Source of the DNA: Campylobacteraceae bacterium | GTDB taxonomy: Bacteria > Campylobacterota > Campylobacteria > Campylobacterales > Sulfurovaceae | Direction of reading: 5' to 3' | Length of the DNA stretch: 19,271 nucleotides | Assembly (NCBI GenBank): GCA_027023325.1 | Contig: JALVVQ010000020.1 | Span: 1-19,271, forward strand | Shown: in pieces, positions 1 to 6,454 of the stretch | Layout of the letters: each line of letters starts with the position of its first letter | How positions within the stretch are numbered: position 1 is the stretch's first letter | The notes under the pieces: generated by a model | What the model saw: only the letters and a program-made list of their open reading frames with translations | Told to the model about the DNA's origin: nothing | Databases searched by the model: none | Translations under genes and position numbers: made by a program

Positions 1-304
1 CATCACTCGATGCCAGAGAACGGCTCACTTCATAGGAAAAATCCACATGACCCGGAGTGTCAATGAGATTGAGGATATAGTGCTCTTCGTCTTTGACATA
101 ATCCAGCCTTACTGATTGCGCTTTGATCGTGATACCCCGTTCTTTTTCGATATCCATCGTATCCATGACCTGTGCAGACATTTGTCTGTCTGTGACGGCG
201 CCACACTCCTGTATGATACGGTCAGCCAGGGTAGATTTTCCGTGGTCTATATGTGCAATAATTGAAAAGTTTCTGATATTCTCCTGTGGTACTTTCTTTG
301 CCAT
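1..304 (-). CDS. lepA: Elongation factor 4 (LepA), N-terminal part, cut by window edge
   Basis: Translational GTPase that acts on the ribosome (back-translocase or initiation/biogenesis factor, EF4). Only the first 101 codons are in the window; the gene continues beyond base 1. The protein begins MAKKVPQENIRNF and shows the G1 P-loop as AHIDHGKST, the switch region with ERGITIKAQSVRL, and the G3 motif DTPGHVDFSYEVSRSLA. This combination (Q-x-x-I-RNF-x-IIAHIDHGKSTLADR and ITIKAQ) is specific to LepA rather than TypA or EF-G. The ATG at 304 is preceded by AGGA five bases upstream, and that AGGA is the edge unit of a 7-bp tandem repeat. It lies 38 bases after the prs stop on the same strand, so the two are probably co-transcribed. 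Confidence 0.95.
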   Translation of the reverse strand, partial: MAKKVPQENIRNFSIIAHIDHGKSTLADRIIQECGAVTDRQMSAQVMDTMDIEKERGITIKAQSVRLDYVKDEEHYILNLIDTPGHVDFSYEVSRSLASSD

Positions 305-305
305 T

Positions 306-340
306 TAATTCCTAATTTCTAATTTCTAATTTCTAATTTT
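306..340. repeat. Five-unit 7-bp tandem repeat between prs and lepA
   Basis: On the plus strand the units are TAATTCC, then TAATTTC three times, then TAATTTT: 5 x 7 bp without interruption. Read on the coding (minus) strand this is (R)AATTAR-type DNA, with TTAGAAA units ending in TTAGGAA next to the lepA start. The altered last unit supplies the AGGA that serves as the lepA Shine-Dalgarno sequence. Related heptads occur at 6441-6467 and 7631-7666. Confidence 0.85.
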
Positions 341-342
341 CT

Positions 343-1281
343 CTATGAATGTAAGGGAAAGAGCGAATTGACACTCTCATTGTTCTGTACTCTACGGATG
401 ACTTCGCCCAACATAGAGGCCGTAGAAAGTACTTTAATTTTGCTACTCATCTTTTGCAGCGGGATCGTATTGGCGACCACCAATTCGTCTAGCTCTCCTG
501 CCTCAATACGCTCGTAGGCAGGACCGGAGAGTACGGGATGCGTACAGCATGCCATGACGGAAGTAGCACCTAGCTTTCTTAGTGCAGCAGCACCTTTCAT
601 CATTGTGCCGGCAGTATCGATCATATCATCGATGAGAATCACATCTTTGCCCTCTACTTCACCGATCACATTCATCACTTCTGCCTCATTGGCTTTCTCT
701 CTTCGCTTGTCAATAATCACCATATCCAATCCTAGCTTTTTGGCAAAGTATCGTGCCCGAGCCACACCACCTACATCTGGTGAAGCGATAATAGGATTGG
801 CAAAGTTCTTAGCCTTGATATACTCCATAAACAAGATCGCGCCATAGAGATTGTCTACGGGGATATCGAAAAATCCCTGTATCTGGGAGGCATGCAGATC
901 TACCGTTACCATACGGGTAATACCAGAGGTCTCCATAAGGTTAGCCACCAACTTGGCTGAGATAGGTACACGGGGAGCCGCTTTTCTGTCCTGTCTGGCG
1001 TAGCCATAATAAGGAACAATGGCTGTAATGGATCTGGCAGAGGAGCGCTTGAAAGCATCTGTCATGATCAGCAGTTCCATGAGGTTGGCATTGGCAGGTG
1101 CAGAGGTCGGCTGGACAATAAAGACATCTTTACCACGGACACTCTCTGCAATCTGTACAGAAATTTCTCCATCAGAAAAACGCTTGATCGTGACTGGAGA
1201 GAGTGGCATCTCCAGATATTTGGCTACCTCTATCGCTAGCGCTTCGTTTGCTGTCCCCGAAAAAAGCATGTAGTTACTCAT
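343..1281 (-). CDS. prs: Ribose-phosphate pyrophosphokinase
   Basis: Makes PRPP from ribose 5-phosphate and ATP in the cytoplasm, feeding purine, pyrimidine, histidine, tryptophan and NAD synthesis. The 312-residue length is typical. It begins MSNYMLFSGTANEALA and carries the flexible-loop and ATP-binding region YYGYARQDRKAAPRVPI and VDLHASQIQGFF. The PRPP-binding loop is VILIDDMIDTAGTM near residues 214-227. The ATG at 1281 has AAGG nine bases upstream; an alternative start at Met5 would lose the conserved N-terminal strand. A minus-strand TAAAAT (1312-1317) is a plausible -10. lepA follows 38 bases downstream, after the heptad repeat. No unusual substitutions were noticed. Confidence 0.97.
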   Translation of the reverse strand: MSNYMLFSGTANEALAIEVAKYLEMPLSPVTIKRFSDGEISVQIAESVRGKDVFIVQPTSAPANANLMELLIMTDAFKRSSARSITAIVPYYGYARQDRKAAPRVPISAKLVANLMETSGITRMVTVDLHASQIQGFFDIPVDNLYGAILFMEYIKAKNFANPIIASPDVGGVARARYFAKKLGLDMVIIDKRREKANEAEVMNVIGEVEGKDVILIDDMIDTAGTMMKGAAALRKLGATSVMACCTHPVLSGPAYERIEAGELDELVVANTIPLQKMSSKIKVLSTASMLGEVIRRVQNNESVNSLFPLHS

Positions 1282-1311
1282 CTGTTTTAGCCTTATGTTG
1301 TAAAGTGCGGT

Positions 1312-1317
1312 ATTTTA
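1312..1317 (-). promoter_or_regulatory. Candidate prs promoter -10
   Basis: TAAAAT on the minus strand, within CTGTAAAATACC, about 31 bases upstream of the prs ATG. It would start transcription near 1305 and give a leader of about 24 bases. No -35 is evident. The box lies inside a weak TGTAAA...TTTACA inverted repeat. Confidence 0.35.
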
Positions 1318-1404
1318 CAGTATTGTTGATAAAAAGGCGGTGATGCAAACCTATTTCAAAGCAGCGAATGACTAAACTATGATTACAAAAAGTAAGATAG
1401 GCGC

Positions 1405-1917
1405 ATGATACGGAAAACCTTTAAAAAAAACCGAGACAAACCTCGCACTAAAATCGATAGACTCATCGAGAAGTATAATCTTCCCAGAGAGTATCTCTCT
1501 ATCAATCGGAAATCAGTCACTCGTGGTATTTGGTTTGGGCTTTTTTGGGGCTTTATTCCTATGCCTTTTCAGATGCTGGGAGTCATGGCTCTGACGCCAT
1601 TTTTCCGTTTTAATGTGCCCATCGCTATTGCTATGGTCTGGCTTTCCAATCCCTTTACCATGCCTCCCATGTACTATATGGAGTATCTCACGGGCAACTT
1701 TATCCTCGGATGGGAGGGTATCCAAAGTGTAGAGCTTACTATGCACTGGTTCAAAAGTCACTGGGATCAAATCGTCATACCTCTCTATACGGGAACAGCA
1801 TTCTACTCTATTGTGGTCTCTACACTGATCTATTTCATTGTCAATTGGCTCTGGATACGCTCTGCAAGACATGAGTGGAGACAGAGAAAGATACAGAATC
1901 ATACTAAAAATCATTGA
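1405..1917 (+). CDS. DUF2062 domain membrane protein
   Basis: A 170-residue inner-membrane protein of unknown function. The basic N-terminal stretch (residues 1-40, rich in K and R) is followed by hydrophobic segments. The DUF2062 hallmark is present: GLFWGFIPMPFQMLG (about residues 50-64), then an IAMVWLSNPFTMPPMYYMEYLTG-like core with the conserved N-P-x-T-x-P-P-x-Y pattern. Another hydrophobic segment near residues 130-152 is followed by a basic tail. The family is widespread and sometimes found near glycosyltransferases, but no biochemical role is known to me. The ATG at 1405 has only a weak GTAAGATAGG upstream; a TATGAT at 1378-1383 could be its -10. The gene stands alone, divergent from prs. 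Confidence 0.85.
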   Translation: MIRKTFKKNRDKPRTKIDRLIEKYNLPREYLSINRKSVTRGIWFGLFWGFIPMPFQMLGVMALTPFFRFNVPIAIAMVWLSNPFTMPPMYYMEYLTGNFILGWEGIQSVELTMHWFKSHWDQIVIPLYTGTAFYSIVVSTLIYFIVNWLWIRSARHEWRQRKIQNHTKNH

Positions 1918-1930
1918 GGGGTACCCCTCA
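1915..1930. terminator. Perfect 16-bp palindrome starting at the DUF2062 stop codon
   Basis: TGAGGGGTACCCCTCA is an exact palindrome whose first three bases are the stop codon of the upstream gene. As RNA it could fold as a 6-bp stem with a GUAC loop. No uninterrupted U-tract follows (GAATATTGTCTTTC), so it is a weak or factor-dependent terminator at best. It could instead be a protein-binding palindrome. Confidence 0.4.
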
Positions 1931-1972
1931 GAATATTGTCTTTCCTCAGATGATATTTTTAAGATTTTTTAA

Positions 1973-1991
1973 AGTGTGTCAGTGATACACT
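1973..1991. promoter_or_regulatory. Near-palindromic operator-like site before the 114-aa membrane protein
   Basis: AGTGTGTCAGTGATACACT is a 19-bp dyad centred on G1982, with 8 of 9 bases matching between arms. It lies just before TATAAA (1995-2000), a candidate -10, so it would cover the upstream part of a promoter. AAGGGA follows as the ribosome binding site for the ATG at 2015. This fits an operator for a dimeric repressor, but no regulator gene is adjacent. Confidence 0.35.
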
Positions 1992-2014
1992 AACTATAAA
2001 ATTTAAGGGATTAC

Positions 2015-2359
2015 ATGTTAATTATTTGGAAGGGGTGGGGGTTCCTTGCTGTTGTAATCCCTCTCGCCTTTATGGTACTGGGTCAATTTGGATTTGATTT
2101 CATCTACGATAAAGGCTTCTATAGTGCGCATTCATCATGGACTGCACCATTAGTTTCACTATTATCCACACCATTAATCTATTTTGTGGGCAATAAATTA
2201 AATAATAAACCTGGGAGATTACTTATTGATCCCGAAACAAATGAGCAAGTGATTTTAAAAAATACTCATGACTTATTTTGGATTCCGTTACAATATTGGA
2301 GTTTTATAGTAGGTGCAATAAGTCTTTTTATTTACATGCAATCAAATGGTTATATTTAA
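2015..2359 (+). CDS. Small membrane protein of unknown function
   Basis: A 114-residue protein. Residues about 5-27 form one hydrophobic segment, 42-58 a second, and 90-109 a third. Between the last two lies a short soluble loop with R-x-L-I-D-P-E-T-N-E-Q-V-I-L-K and H-D-L-F-W-I-P-L-Q-Y-W. I recall similar LIDPxTGxxV...HxLFWIPxxYW small membrane proteins in many proteobacteria and Bacteroidetes, all uncharacterised. AAGGGA lies seven bases before the ATG. The gene and its flanks are visibly more AT-rich than neighbouring operons. The palindrome at 1973-1991 suggests regulated expression. Function unknown. Confidence 0.75.
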   Translation: MLIIWKGWGFLAVVIPLAFMVLGQFGFDFIYDKGFYSAHSSWTAPLVSLLSTPLIYFVGNKLNNKPGRLLIDPETNEQVILKNTHDLFWIPLQYWSFIVGAISLFIYMQSNGYI

Positions 2360-2613
2360 ATTACTACTCCATCTTCTTTATTTATACTATAAATAGGGAA
2401 TACATACCATATTTCAATCAGAAATAATAACTATTCCTGAAAAATAGAGACTAAATATTTCTCAAGAAATACCACCGAATATCATCTTGCGACAGATAGT
2501 ACCCTCTCTATCAAGAAGTATATTTTGGTTAATCCATCACCTATGTGCATCCCCTGCATGCATACAGGTGCCTAAATGCTTGCAGACTGAAAAAATAACA
2601 ACAAAGGAACACT
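2360..2613. other. AT-rich intergenic gap with a hairpin
   Basis: These 254 bp carry no convincing gene. They hold a perfect 15-bp palindrome, ATTTATACTATAAAT (2380-2394), that overlaps possible -10 sequences, and the imperfect hairpin at 2538-2570. A 60-codon TTG-initiated reading frame from 2487 runs into the next gene in another frame and looks non-coding. Confidence 0.5.
2538..2570 (+). promoter_or_regulatory. Imperfect 13-bp stem hairpin upstream of the ABM gene
   Basis: CACCTATGTGCAT (2538-2550) pairs with ATGCATACAGGTG (2558-2570) across a 7-base loop, with one A-C mismatch and one G-U pair. It ends 43 bases before the ABM start codon, so it may be a leader hairpin of that mRNA or a terminator-like structure without a T-run. 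No known riboswitch consensus was recognised. Confidence 0.4.
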
Positions 2614-2934
2614 ATGTCCAAAATACTCTATTGTATCGCGCAATTCACCCCAAAAAAAGGCAAACATGAAGCACTGTTTTCAGCACTAAAAGACTTAGAG
2701 CCAGACACACTTAGAGAAGAAGGATGTCTGCGCTACCGTGTCACCAAGCATATCCATAACAGTTTTGCAGAAGGAGAAAGTATGCCAATTGTTTTCCATG
2801 AGGCATGGGCAACAATTGAGGATTTTGAGAGACATTGTCAGCGCGATGAGATTGTAGCCTTTTTTGAGAGAGAGTGTCTCTCAGATGATGGGTTGGTCGA
2901 GCGTTACAATGTTACAACCTACAAAGACGAATAA
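2614..2934 (+). CDS. Antibiotic biosynthesis monooxygenase (ABM) domain protein
   Basis: A 106-residue ferredoxin-like-fold protein of the ABM/YgiN type, probably a dimeric cytoplasmic quinol monooxygenase or related small oxygenase. It opens with a hydrophobic strand (KILYCIAQFTPKKGK), then the typical EALFSALKDLEPDTLREEGCLRYRV with E-x-G-C-x-x-Y, then FHEAWATIEDFERHCQRDEI, the W-x-x-x-x-x-F-x-x-H signature of the family, and a short C-terminal strand. The ATG has AAAGGA upstream. The 129-aa gene begins 8 bases after its stop, so the two may form an operon. The substrate cannot be told from sequence. Confidence 0.85.
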   Translation: MSKILYCIAQFTPKKGKHEALFSALKDLEPDTLREEGCLRYRVTKHIHNSFAEGESMPIVFHEAWATIEDFERHCQRDEIVAFFERECLSDDGLVERYNVTTYKDE

Positions 2935-2941
2935 ACACTTC

Positions 2942-3331
2942 ATGAATCTTAAAAAATCTCTCAAGCCTATCAAAAAGGACCTCCTCGGTAGAGAGAAAGC
3001 CTTTATCACAATACGACAAGTCTATAGTCACCTCTCGGAACTCACTAATCGGGAGATTTTAGACTACTATCATGTCAAAAATCTGAAAGAACTCAAAGCC
3101 CACATCGAGCATATCAAGCATATTTTGCAACAAGAAATAGAAAACTACAAAGAAGAGTTAGAAAAGATAGATACCTGTTTCTGTATAGACTCTAAAGGTG
3201 AATTTAAATATCTCTATACAACTAAAAAAGAAGTAGAGAAGCAAATAGCCCATATCCAAAAAACCAAGTACATCAAGCTAGATTTTTATGCTTGCCCTTA
3301 CCACTGTGGCTGGCACATGCATAGGCTTTAG
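2942..3331 (+). CDS. Unrecognised 129-aa protein with Cys/His C-terminus
   Basis: Not recognised with confidence. The ATG at 2942 lies 8 bases after the ABM stop; an upstream in-frame ATG at 2864 would overlap the ABM gene by 71 bases and looks like a shadow extension. Residues 1-20 are strongly basic. Residues about 45-78 (KNLKELKAHIEHIKHILQQE onward) look like a long amphipathic helix or short coiled coil. Then come C79-F-C81, a basic helix, and the ending ACPYHCGWHMHRL with C118, C122, H125 and H127. The ending resembles the Y-x-C-P-x-C-x-x-W-H tail of many small uncharacterised bacterial and phage proteins, here with Cys and His spacing altered. A metal site is an inference. Confidence 0.7.
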   Translation: MNLKKSLKPIKKDLLGREKAFITIRQVYSHLSELTNREILDYYHVKNLKELKAHIEHIKHILQQEIENYKEELEKIDTCFCIDSKGEFKYLYTTKKEVEKQIAHIQKTKYIKLDFYACPYHCGWHMHRL

Positions 3332-3336
3332 GTAGT

Positions 3337-3975
3337 CTACTCTTTACTGATAAGCACCATATTTTTTCCATTGCCTTCCACATACCTCACCCCTATTTTC
3401 TCACACATCACTCGAAATGTCTGAGGAGCGAAAAAGACCACATGTGTAGGGTCTCTGCGGTAGTACCACTGTAGATAGGCTTCTTTTCCTGCAGAGAGTA
3501 GCTCTGTCCGTATTGCCAGTATGCCATCGGGGCTCAAAAGTGATACAAGTTCCTCAAAGACTGCCATAGGATCATGTAGGTGCTCAAAAACTTCTACAGA
3601 GGTGATCAGATTATACTTTTTATCTCTGTATGCTGTATCTGGATGGTAGATGGGGTCATAAAATTCCGAGGTGACTCCCTGCTTTGCCAGCATATCAGAG
3701 AGTAGCGTACTCCTGCCACAACCAAAATCCAATGCAGTGACAGGCATCTTACTCTGCGCCAAAGCAAAATCTAAAAACTGCTGAAAGTATCTGCGATACC
3801 CCTCATCCTCAGCATGATTCTCATGGAGATCGTATCGTACTTTTTGAGTCTCAAAATCTTTATGCCCAGCGGGGTCTTTAAATATCATATCACAGTGAGC
3901 ACAGAGATAAGTCTTTACTTTCATTTGGATGTCTGTAAAACAACTGGTGTCAGAGCTACAGATTAGGCATCGCAT
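3337..3975 (-). CDS. Class I SAM-dependent methyltransferase with N-terminal zinc-ribbon-like motif
   Basis: A 212-residue protein that starts with CxxC (C3-L-I-C6) and CxxC (C25-A-H-C28), a likely structural zinc site. A methyltransferase core follows: motif I is LDFGCGRSTLLSDML (about residues 82-96), then YNLITSVEVFEHLHDPMAVFEELVSLL, the usual motif III-IV region with the E-H-L/x-D-P pattern. The layout resembles the zinc-binding methyltransferases often seen with C-methylation or unknown substrates, but it lacks the large C-terminal domain of sugar C-methyltransferases. The target is unknown. The ATG overlaps the YigZ-like gene by 13 bases, placing it last in the hemH operon. It converges on the 129-aa gene with five bases between stop codons. 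Confidence 0.88.
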   Translation of the reverse strand: MRCLICSSDTSCFTDIQMKVKTYLCAHCDMIFKDPAGHKDFETQKVRYDLHENHAEDEGYRRYFQQFLDFALAQSKMPVTALDFGCGRSTLLSDMLAKQGVTSEFYDPIYHPDTAYRDKKYNLITSVEVFEHLHDPMAVFEELVSLLSPDGILAIRTELLSAGKEAYLQWYYRRDPTHVVFFAPQTFRVMCEKIGVRYVEGNGKNMVLISKE

Positions 3976-4538
3976 GTGATCGCCCGCCCTGCCAGTTCCC
4001 TGAATGCATCTATCTTCTCCTGTGTGGTAGTCATAGTCCAGGAAACATCAGAAGCAAACTCCTTTTTCACATCCAAGATACCTACCTGACTTAGAAGGTA
4101 CTCAATCCGCTGAACAGCCGAGTATTCCGACTGATAGGAGAAAATATGAAGTTTTTCATATTTTTTGATATTAGATACTGCAATCACCTCTTTTGTTGCC
4201 TGTGTGTAGGCTCTGACTAGCCCTCCGATACCCAGCTTTGTGCCTCCAAAATAGCGTACGATAAGCACCACACAATTGATCATCTCCTCTCCTCTGAGGA
4301 CATTGAGTGTCGGTATGGCAGAGCTGCCTTTTGGCTCTCCATCGTCAGAGCTATTCTCTACGATCTGGTCATGCTCATTGAGGTAGCGCAATGCATAGAC
4401 CACATGGCGGGATTTGGGATGCTCAGCACGCAATCTCTCCTGCAATCCATCAAATGCGACTATAGGTACTAGGTGGGCGATAAATTTGGACTGCTTGACC
4501 TCTACTGTTGCCTGAGTGCTTTGCTCTACTGTATTCAT
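3963..4538 (-). CDS. YigZ/IMPACT family protein
   Basis: A UPF0029 (IMPACT N-terminal) family protein of 191 residues from the ATG at 4538. The hallmark is clear: SKFIAHLVPI near the N-terminus, SRHVVYALRY, then SDDGEPKGSSAIPTLNVL and VVLIVRYFGGTKLGIGGLVRAY, which together define the YigZ fold. The C-terminal part resembles the second, EF-G-like domain. Family members are thought to act in translation stress or nucleotide/RNA binding; the role in bacteria is not settled. The ATG at 4538 is chosen over an in-frame ATG at 4553 because it forms an ATGA overlap with the VanZ-like stop. It overlaps the methyltransferase gene by 13 bases. Confidence 0.9.
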   Translation of the reverse strand: MNTVEQSTQATVEVKQSKFIAHLVPIVAFDGLQERLRAEHPKSRHVVYALRYLNEHDQIVENSSDDGEPKGSSAIPTLNVLRGEEMINCVVLIVRYFGGTKLGIGGLVRAYTQATKEVIAVSNIKKYEKLHIFSYQSEYSAVQRIEYLLSQVGILDVKKEFASDVSWTMTTTQEKIDAFRELAGRAITCDA

Positions 4539-4912
4539 CGCAAGACCCTGCAAAGGTATTTGTAAAGTTTGAGCCCTACAAAACTCCCGATCGTATCTGC
4601 ACCTATATCGGCAAGCTCAGCACTGCGGTCAGGAGTAAAGTACTGTGAAAGCTCTATGAATGCTCCATAGCCAATCAACAACAAAAGGCTCTGCCAGTAA
4701 GAGATCCTAAAGCCCAGCCGAAGCAGGAGCCCAAGCACCACAAAGGCAAAAACATGGTTTGCCTTGTCAGACCAGTGAAACTGCGGTGCCTGCGCCTGCG
4801 GTAGCAATGCCAGTATATAAATAGCTATCAGTGTCACAACAAAGAGGAGGCGAAACTGCCTGTGGTATCTATACAGCGGATATCTGCGCAACGATACACT
4901 CCACAAAAGCAT
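4535..4912 (-). CDS. VanZ-like family membrane protein
   Basis: A small inner-membrane protein of about 120-130 residues with three to four hydrophobic segments: LLFVVTLIAIYILALLP, HVFAFVVLGLLLRLGF and QSLLLLIGYGAFIELSQYF. The VanZ-like signature is the D-K-x-x-H-x-x-A/V-F pattern (SDKANHVFAF) followed by E-x-x-Q and the D-x-x-x-N/D-x-x-G motif (ADIGADTIGSFVG). Family function is poorly defined; VanZ itself gives low-level teicoplanin resistance. The start is uncertain. ATG at 4921 or 4912 overlaps hemH by about 40-50 bases, and a TTG at 4891 has a better-placed TGGAG. The stop overlaps the YigZ-like ATG (ATGA). Confidence 0.82.
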   Translation of the reverse strand: MLLWSVSLRRYPLYRYHRQFRLLFVVTLIAIYILALLPQAQAPQFHWSDKANHVFAFVVLGLLLRLGFRISYWQSLLLLIGYGAFIELSQYFTPDRSAELADIGADTIGSFVGLKLYKYLCRVLR

Positions 4913-5804
4913 CACTGTCATTGGGGCATTTGGCGACCCTGTACGCCTCATACCCGATCTTTTCAGCGATCTCTCTATGTTCGATATCCAATTCAAAAAC
5001 TGTCTCTGAATTATCGATAGTGAATGCCAATGGACATACGAGAACCTTGAAATGCTGTGGTTTACGCAGCACATCAACAAGATTGGGCTCCAACCATGCA
5101 GCAGAACCCACTTTGGACTGGTAGACTAAGCGTGTTGATTTAAAGTAGATATCTTCTTGGGCCAATGCATACCGTATGAGTGCCGCATTGACCTCGACCT
5201 GCTTCTCGTAAGGATCTCCCGCATGAATAATGCTCAGTGGTAATCCATGGGCAGAGAGCAACAGTTCATAATCACCTGCATCTGCATCGCCTAACGCCTC
5301 TTTAATCTGAGATACCTGTATTTGTATGTAATCAGAATGGGCATAATACGGCTCAAGCACTTTCACCACAGGGTGATAATCAAGCAGGTCACATTGTGCC
5401 TCTACATCCTCTACAGAGGAGCGTGTTGTGGTGGTCGAATAGTGAGGATACATGGGGAACAATACGATCTCTTCGATTCCCATCTCTTGAAACTCTCGCA
5501 GTGCGTCCACTGCAAAAGGCGGTACATACCGCATGGCAGGACGCACAGGCAGCAGCAATCTCTGCTCCAGCTTATCGCACAATGACTGGGTGATCTCTGT
5601 CAGCGGCGACTTTCCACCAATTAATTGATAGTTCTCTTGGGCTTCATGGAGGCGTTTTTTGATGATGAGCTTGCCTACAAACTGGCGTAGATACCTATTC
5701 ATCGGTAGGATGTGGGGGTCTGCAAACATATTGCGTAGAAAGAGTGCTACTTCATCGATGTTATTTGGGCCACCCATATTGAGTAGCAGGATACCTTTTT
5801 TCAA
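4869..5804 (-). CDS. hemH: Ferrochelatase
   Basis: Inserts ferrous iron into a porphyrin at the end of heme synthesis, at or near the inner membrane. The 311-residue length is typical. The N-terminus MKKGILLLNMGGPNNIDEV carries the family's LLNMGGP motif. The ferrochelatase core is LLSAHGLPLSII with catalytic His186, and FTIDNSETVFELDIEH holds the conserved Glu267 and Glu271. The PQHFKVLVCPLAF stretch is also typical. The start codon is TTG at 5804, with GGAG eight bases upstream. It heads the operon hemH - VanZ-like - YigZ - methyltransferase and is divergent from tag. Confidence 0.96.
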   Translation of the reverse strand: MKKGILLLNMGGPNNIDEVALFLRNMFADPHILPMNRYLRQFVGKLIIKKRLHEAQENYQLIGGKSPLTEITQSLCDKLEQRLLLPVRPAMRYVPPFAVDALREFQEMGIEEIVLFPMYPHYSTTTTRSSVEDVEAQCDLLDYHPVVKVLEPYYAHSDYIQIQVSQIKEALGDADAGDYELLLSAHGLPLSIIHAGDPYEKQVEVNAALIRYALAQEDIYFKSTRLVYQSKVGSAAWLEPNLVDVLRKPQHFKVLVCPLAFTIDNSETVFELDIEHREIAEKIGYEAYRVAKCPNDSDAFVECIVAQISAV

Positions 5805-5830
5805 TGCACTTACTCCAAAAATAGTTAAGA

Positions 5831-5875
5831 GATAGTATCAGATTTTTGATTTAGCATGGATTACAGTATACTATC
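5831..5875. promoter_or_regulatory. Divergent hemH/tag promoter region with 8-bp inverted repeat
   Basis: GATAGTAT (5831-5838) and ATACTATC (5868-5875) are exact inverted copies. The right copy contains the plus-strand TATACT (5867-5872), which would start tag transcription at its ATG. The left copy contains minus-strand GATACT (5834-5839), which would give hemH a leader of about 23 bases. The repeats may just be two facing -10 boxes, or a shared regulator site. Confidence 0.45.
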
Positions 5876-5878
5876 ATT

Positions 5879-6454
5879 ATGAAAAACACAAACCTGCCCC
5901 GCTGCCCTTGGGCAAATCCAGAAAATCCGCTATATCTAGACTACCATGATCACGAATGGGGTGTACCGACCTATGAAGATAAGGCGCTCTTTGAGCTTCT
6001 CGTTCTTGAGGGCGCACAAGCTGGACTATCATGGGAGACAGTGCTCAACAAGCGAGAAAATTACCGTGAAGCCTTTGATTATTTTGATGTGCAAAAGGTC
6101 GTAGCCTACGATGAGGTGAAGATAGAAGCCCTTTTACAAAACCCGGGTATCGTCCGAAACCAGCGCAAAATCCGCTCAGCTATCCGTAATGCCAAAGTCT
6201 TTATCGAGATTCAAAAGGAGTTTGGCAGCTTCTCGACATTTATCTGGGAGTATGTAGACCATACACCTATCCTCAACCATTTTGAGCATATCGAGGAGGT
6301 ACCTGCCCAGACCCCACTCTCCGAATCCATCTCCAAGGAACTCAAAAAACGGGGAATGAATTTTGTGGGACCGACCATCATGTACGCATACATGCAGTCG
6401 ATCGGCATGGTCAATGATCATCTGGTGGGATGCTTTGTAAGAATTAGGAGTTAG
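5879..6454 (+). CDS. tag: DNA-3-methyladenine glycosylase I
   Basis: Removes 3-methyladenine from DNA in base excision repair. The 191-residue protein shows CPWANPENPLYLDYHDHEWG and LEGAQAGLSWETVLNKRENYR, both diagnostic for Tag. The zinc snap residues of E. coli Tag (Cys4, His17, His175, Cys179) correspond to C9, H23, H181 and C185. The conserved glutamate of the LEG motif is E44. No Shine-Dalgarno is visible; TATACT ends six bases before the ATG, so the mRNA is probably leaderless. The last residues, RIRS, and the stop codon are encoded by the heptad repeat at 6441-6467, so the C-terminal tail has been reshaped by it. The key residues lie upstream and are intact. Confidence 0.96.
   Translation: MKNTNLPRCPWANPENPLYLDYHDHEWGVPTYEDKALFELLVLEGAQAGLSWETVLNKRENYREAFDYFDVQKVVAYDEVKIEALLQNPGIVRNQRKIRSAIRNAKVFIEIQKEFGSFSTFIWEYVDHTPILNHFEHIEEVPAQTPLSESISKELKKRGMNFVGPTIMYAYMQSIGMVNDHLVGCFVRIRS

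Noticed and set aside
306..340. CRISPR or phase-variable array
   Set aside because: The units are 7 bp with no spacers, so this is not CRISPR. The array is intergenic, so it would not shift a reading frame; only spacing effects are possible.
2487..2669. A 60-codon ORF upstream of the ABM gene
   Set aside because: It starts with TTG, has no ribosome binding site, contains the hairpin and overlaps the ABM gene in another frame.
4535..5080. A 181-residue version of the VanZ-like protein starting at 5080
   Set aside because: The extra N-terminal residues overlap hemH for more than 200 bases and do not look like VanZ; starts at 4921, 4912 or 4891 fit better.
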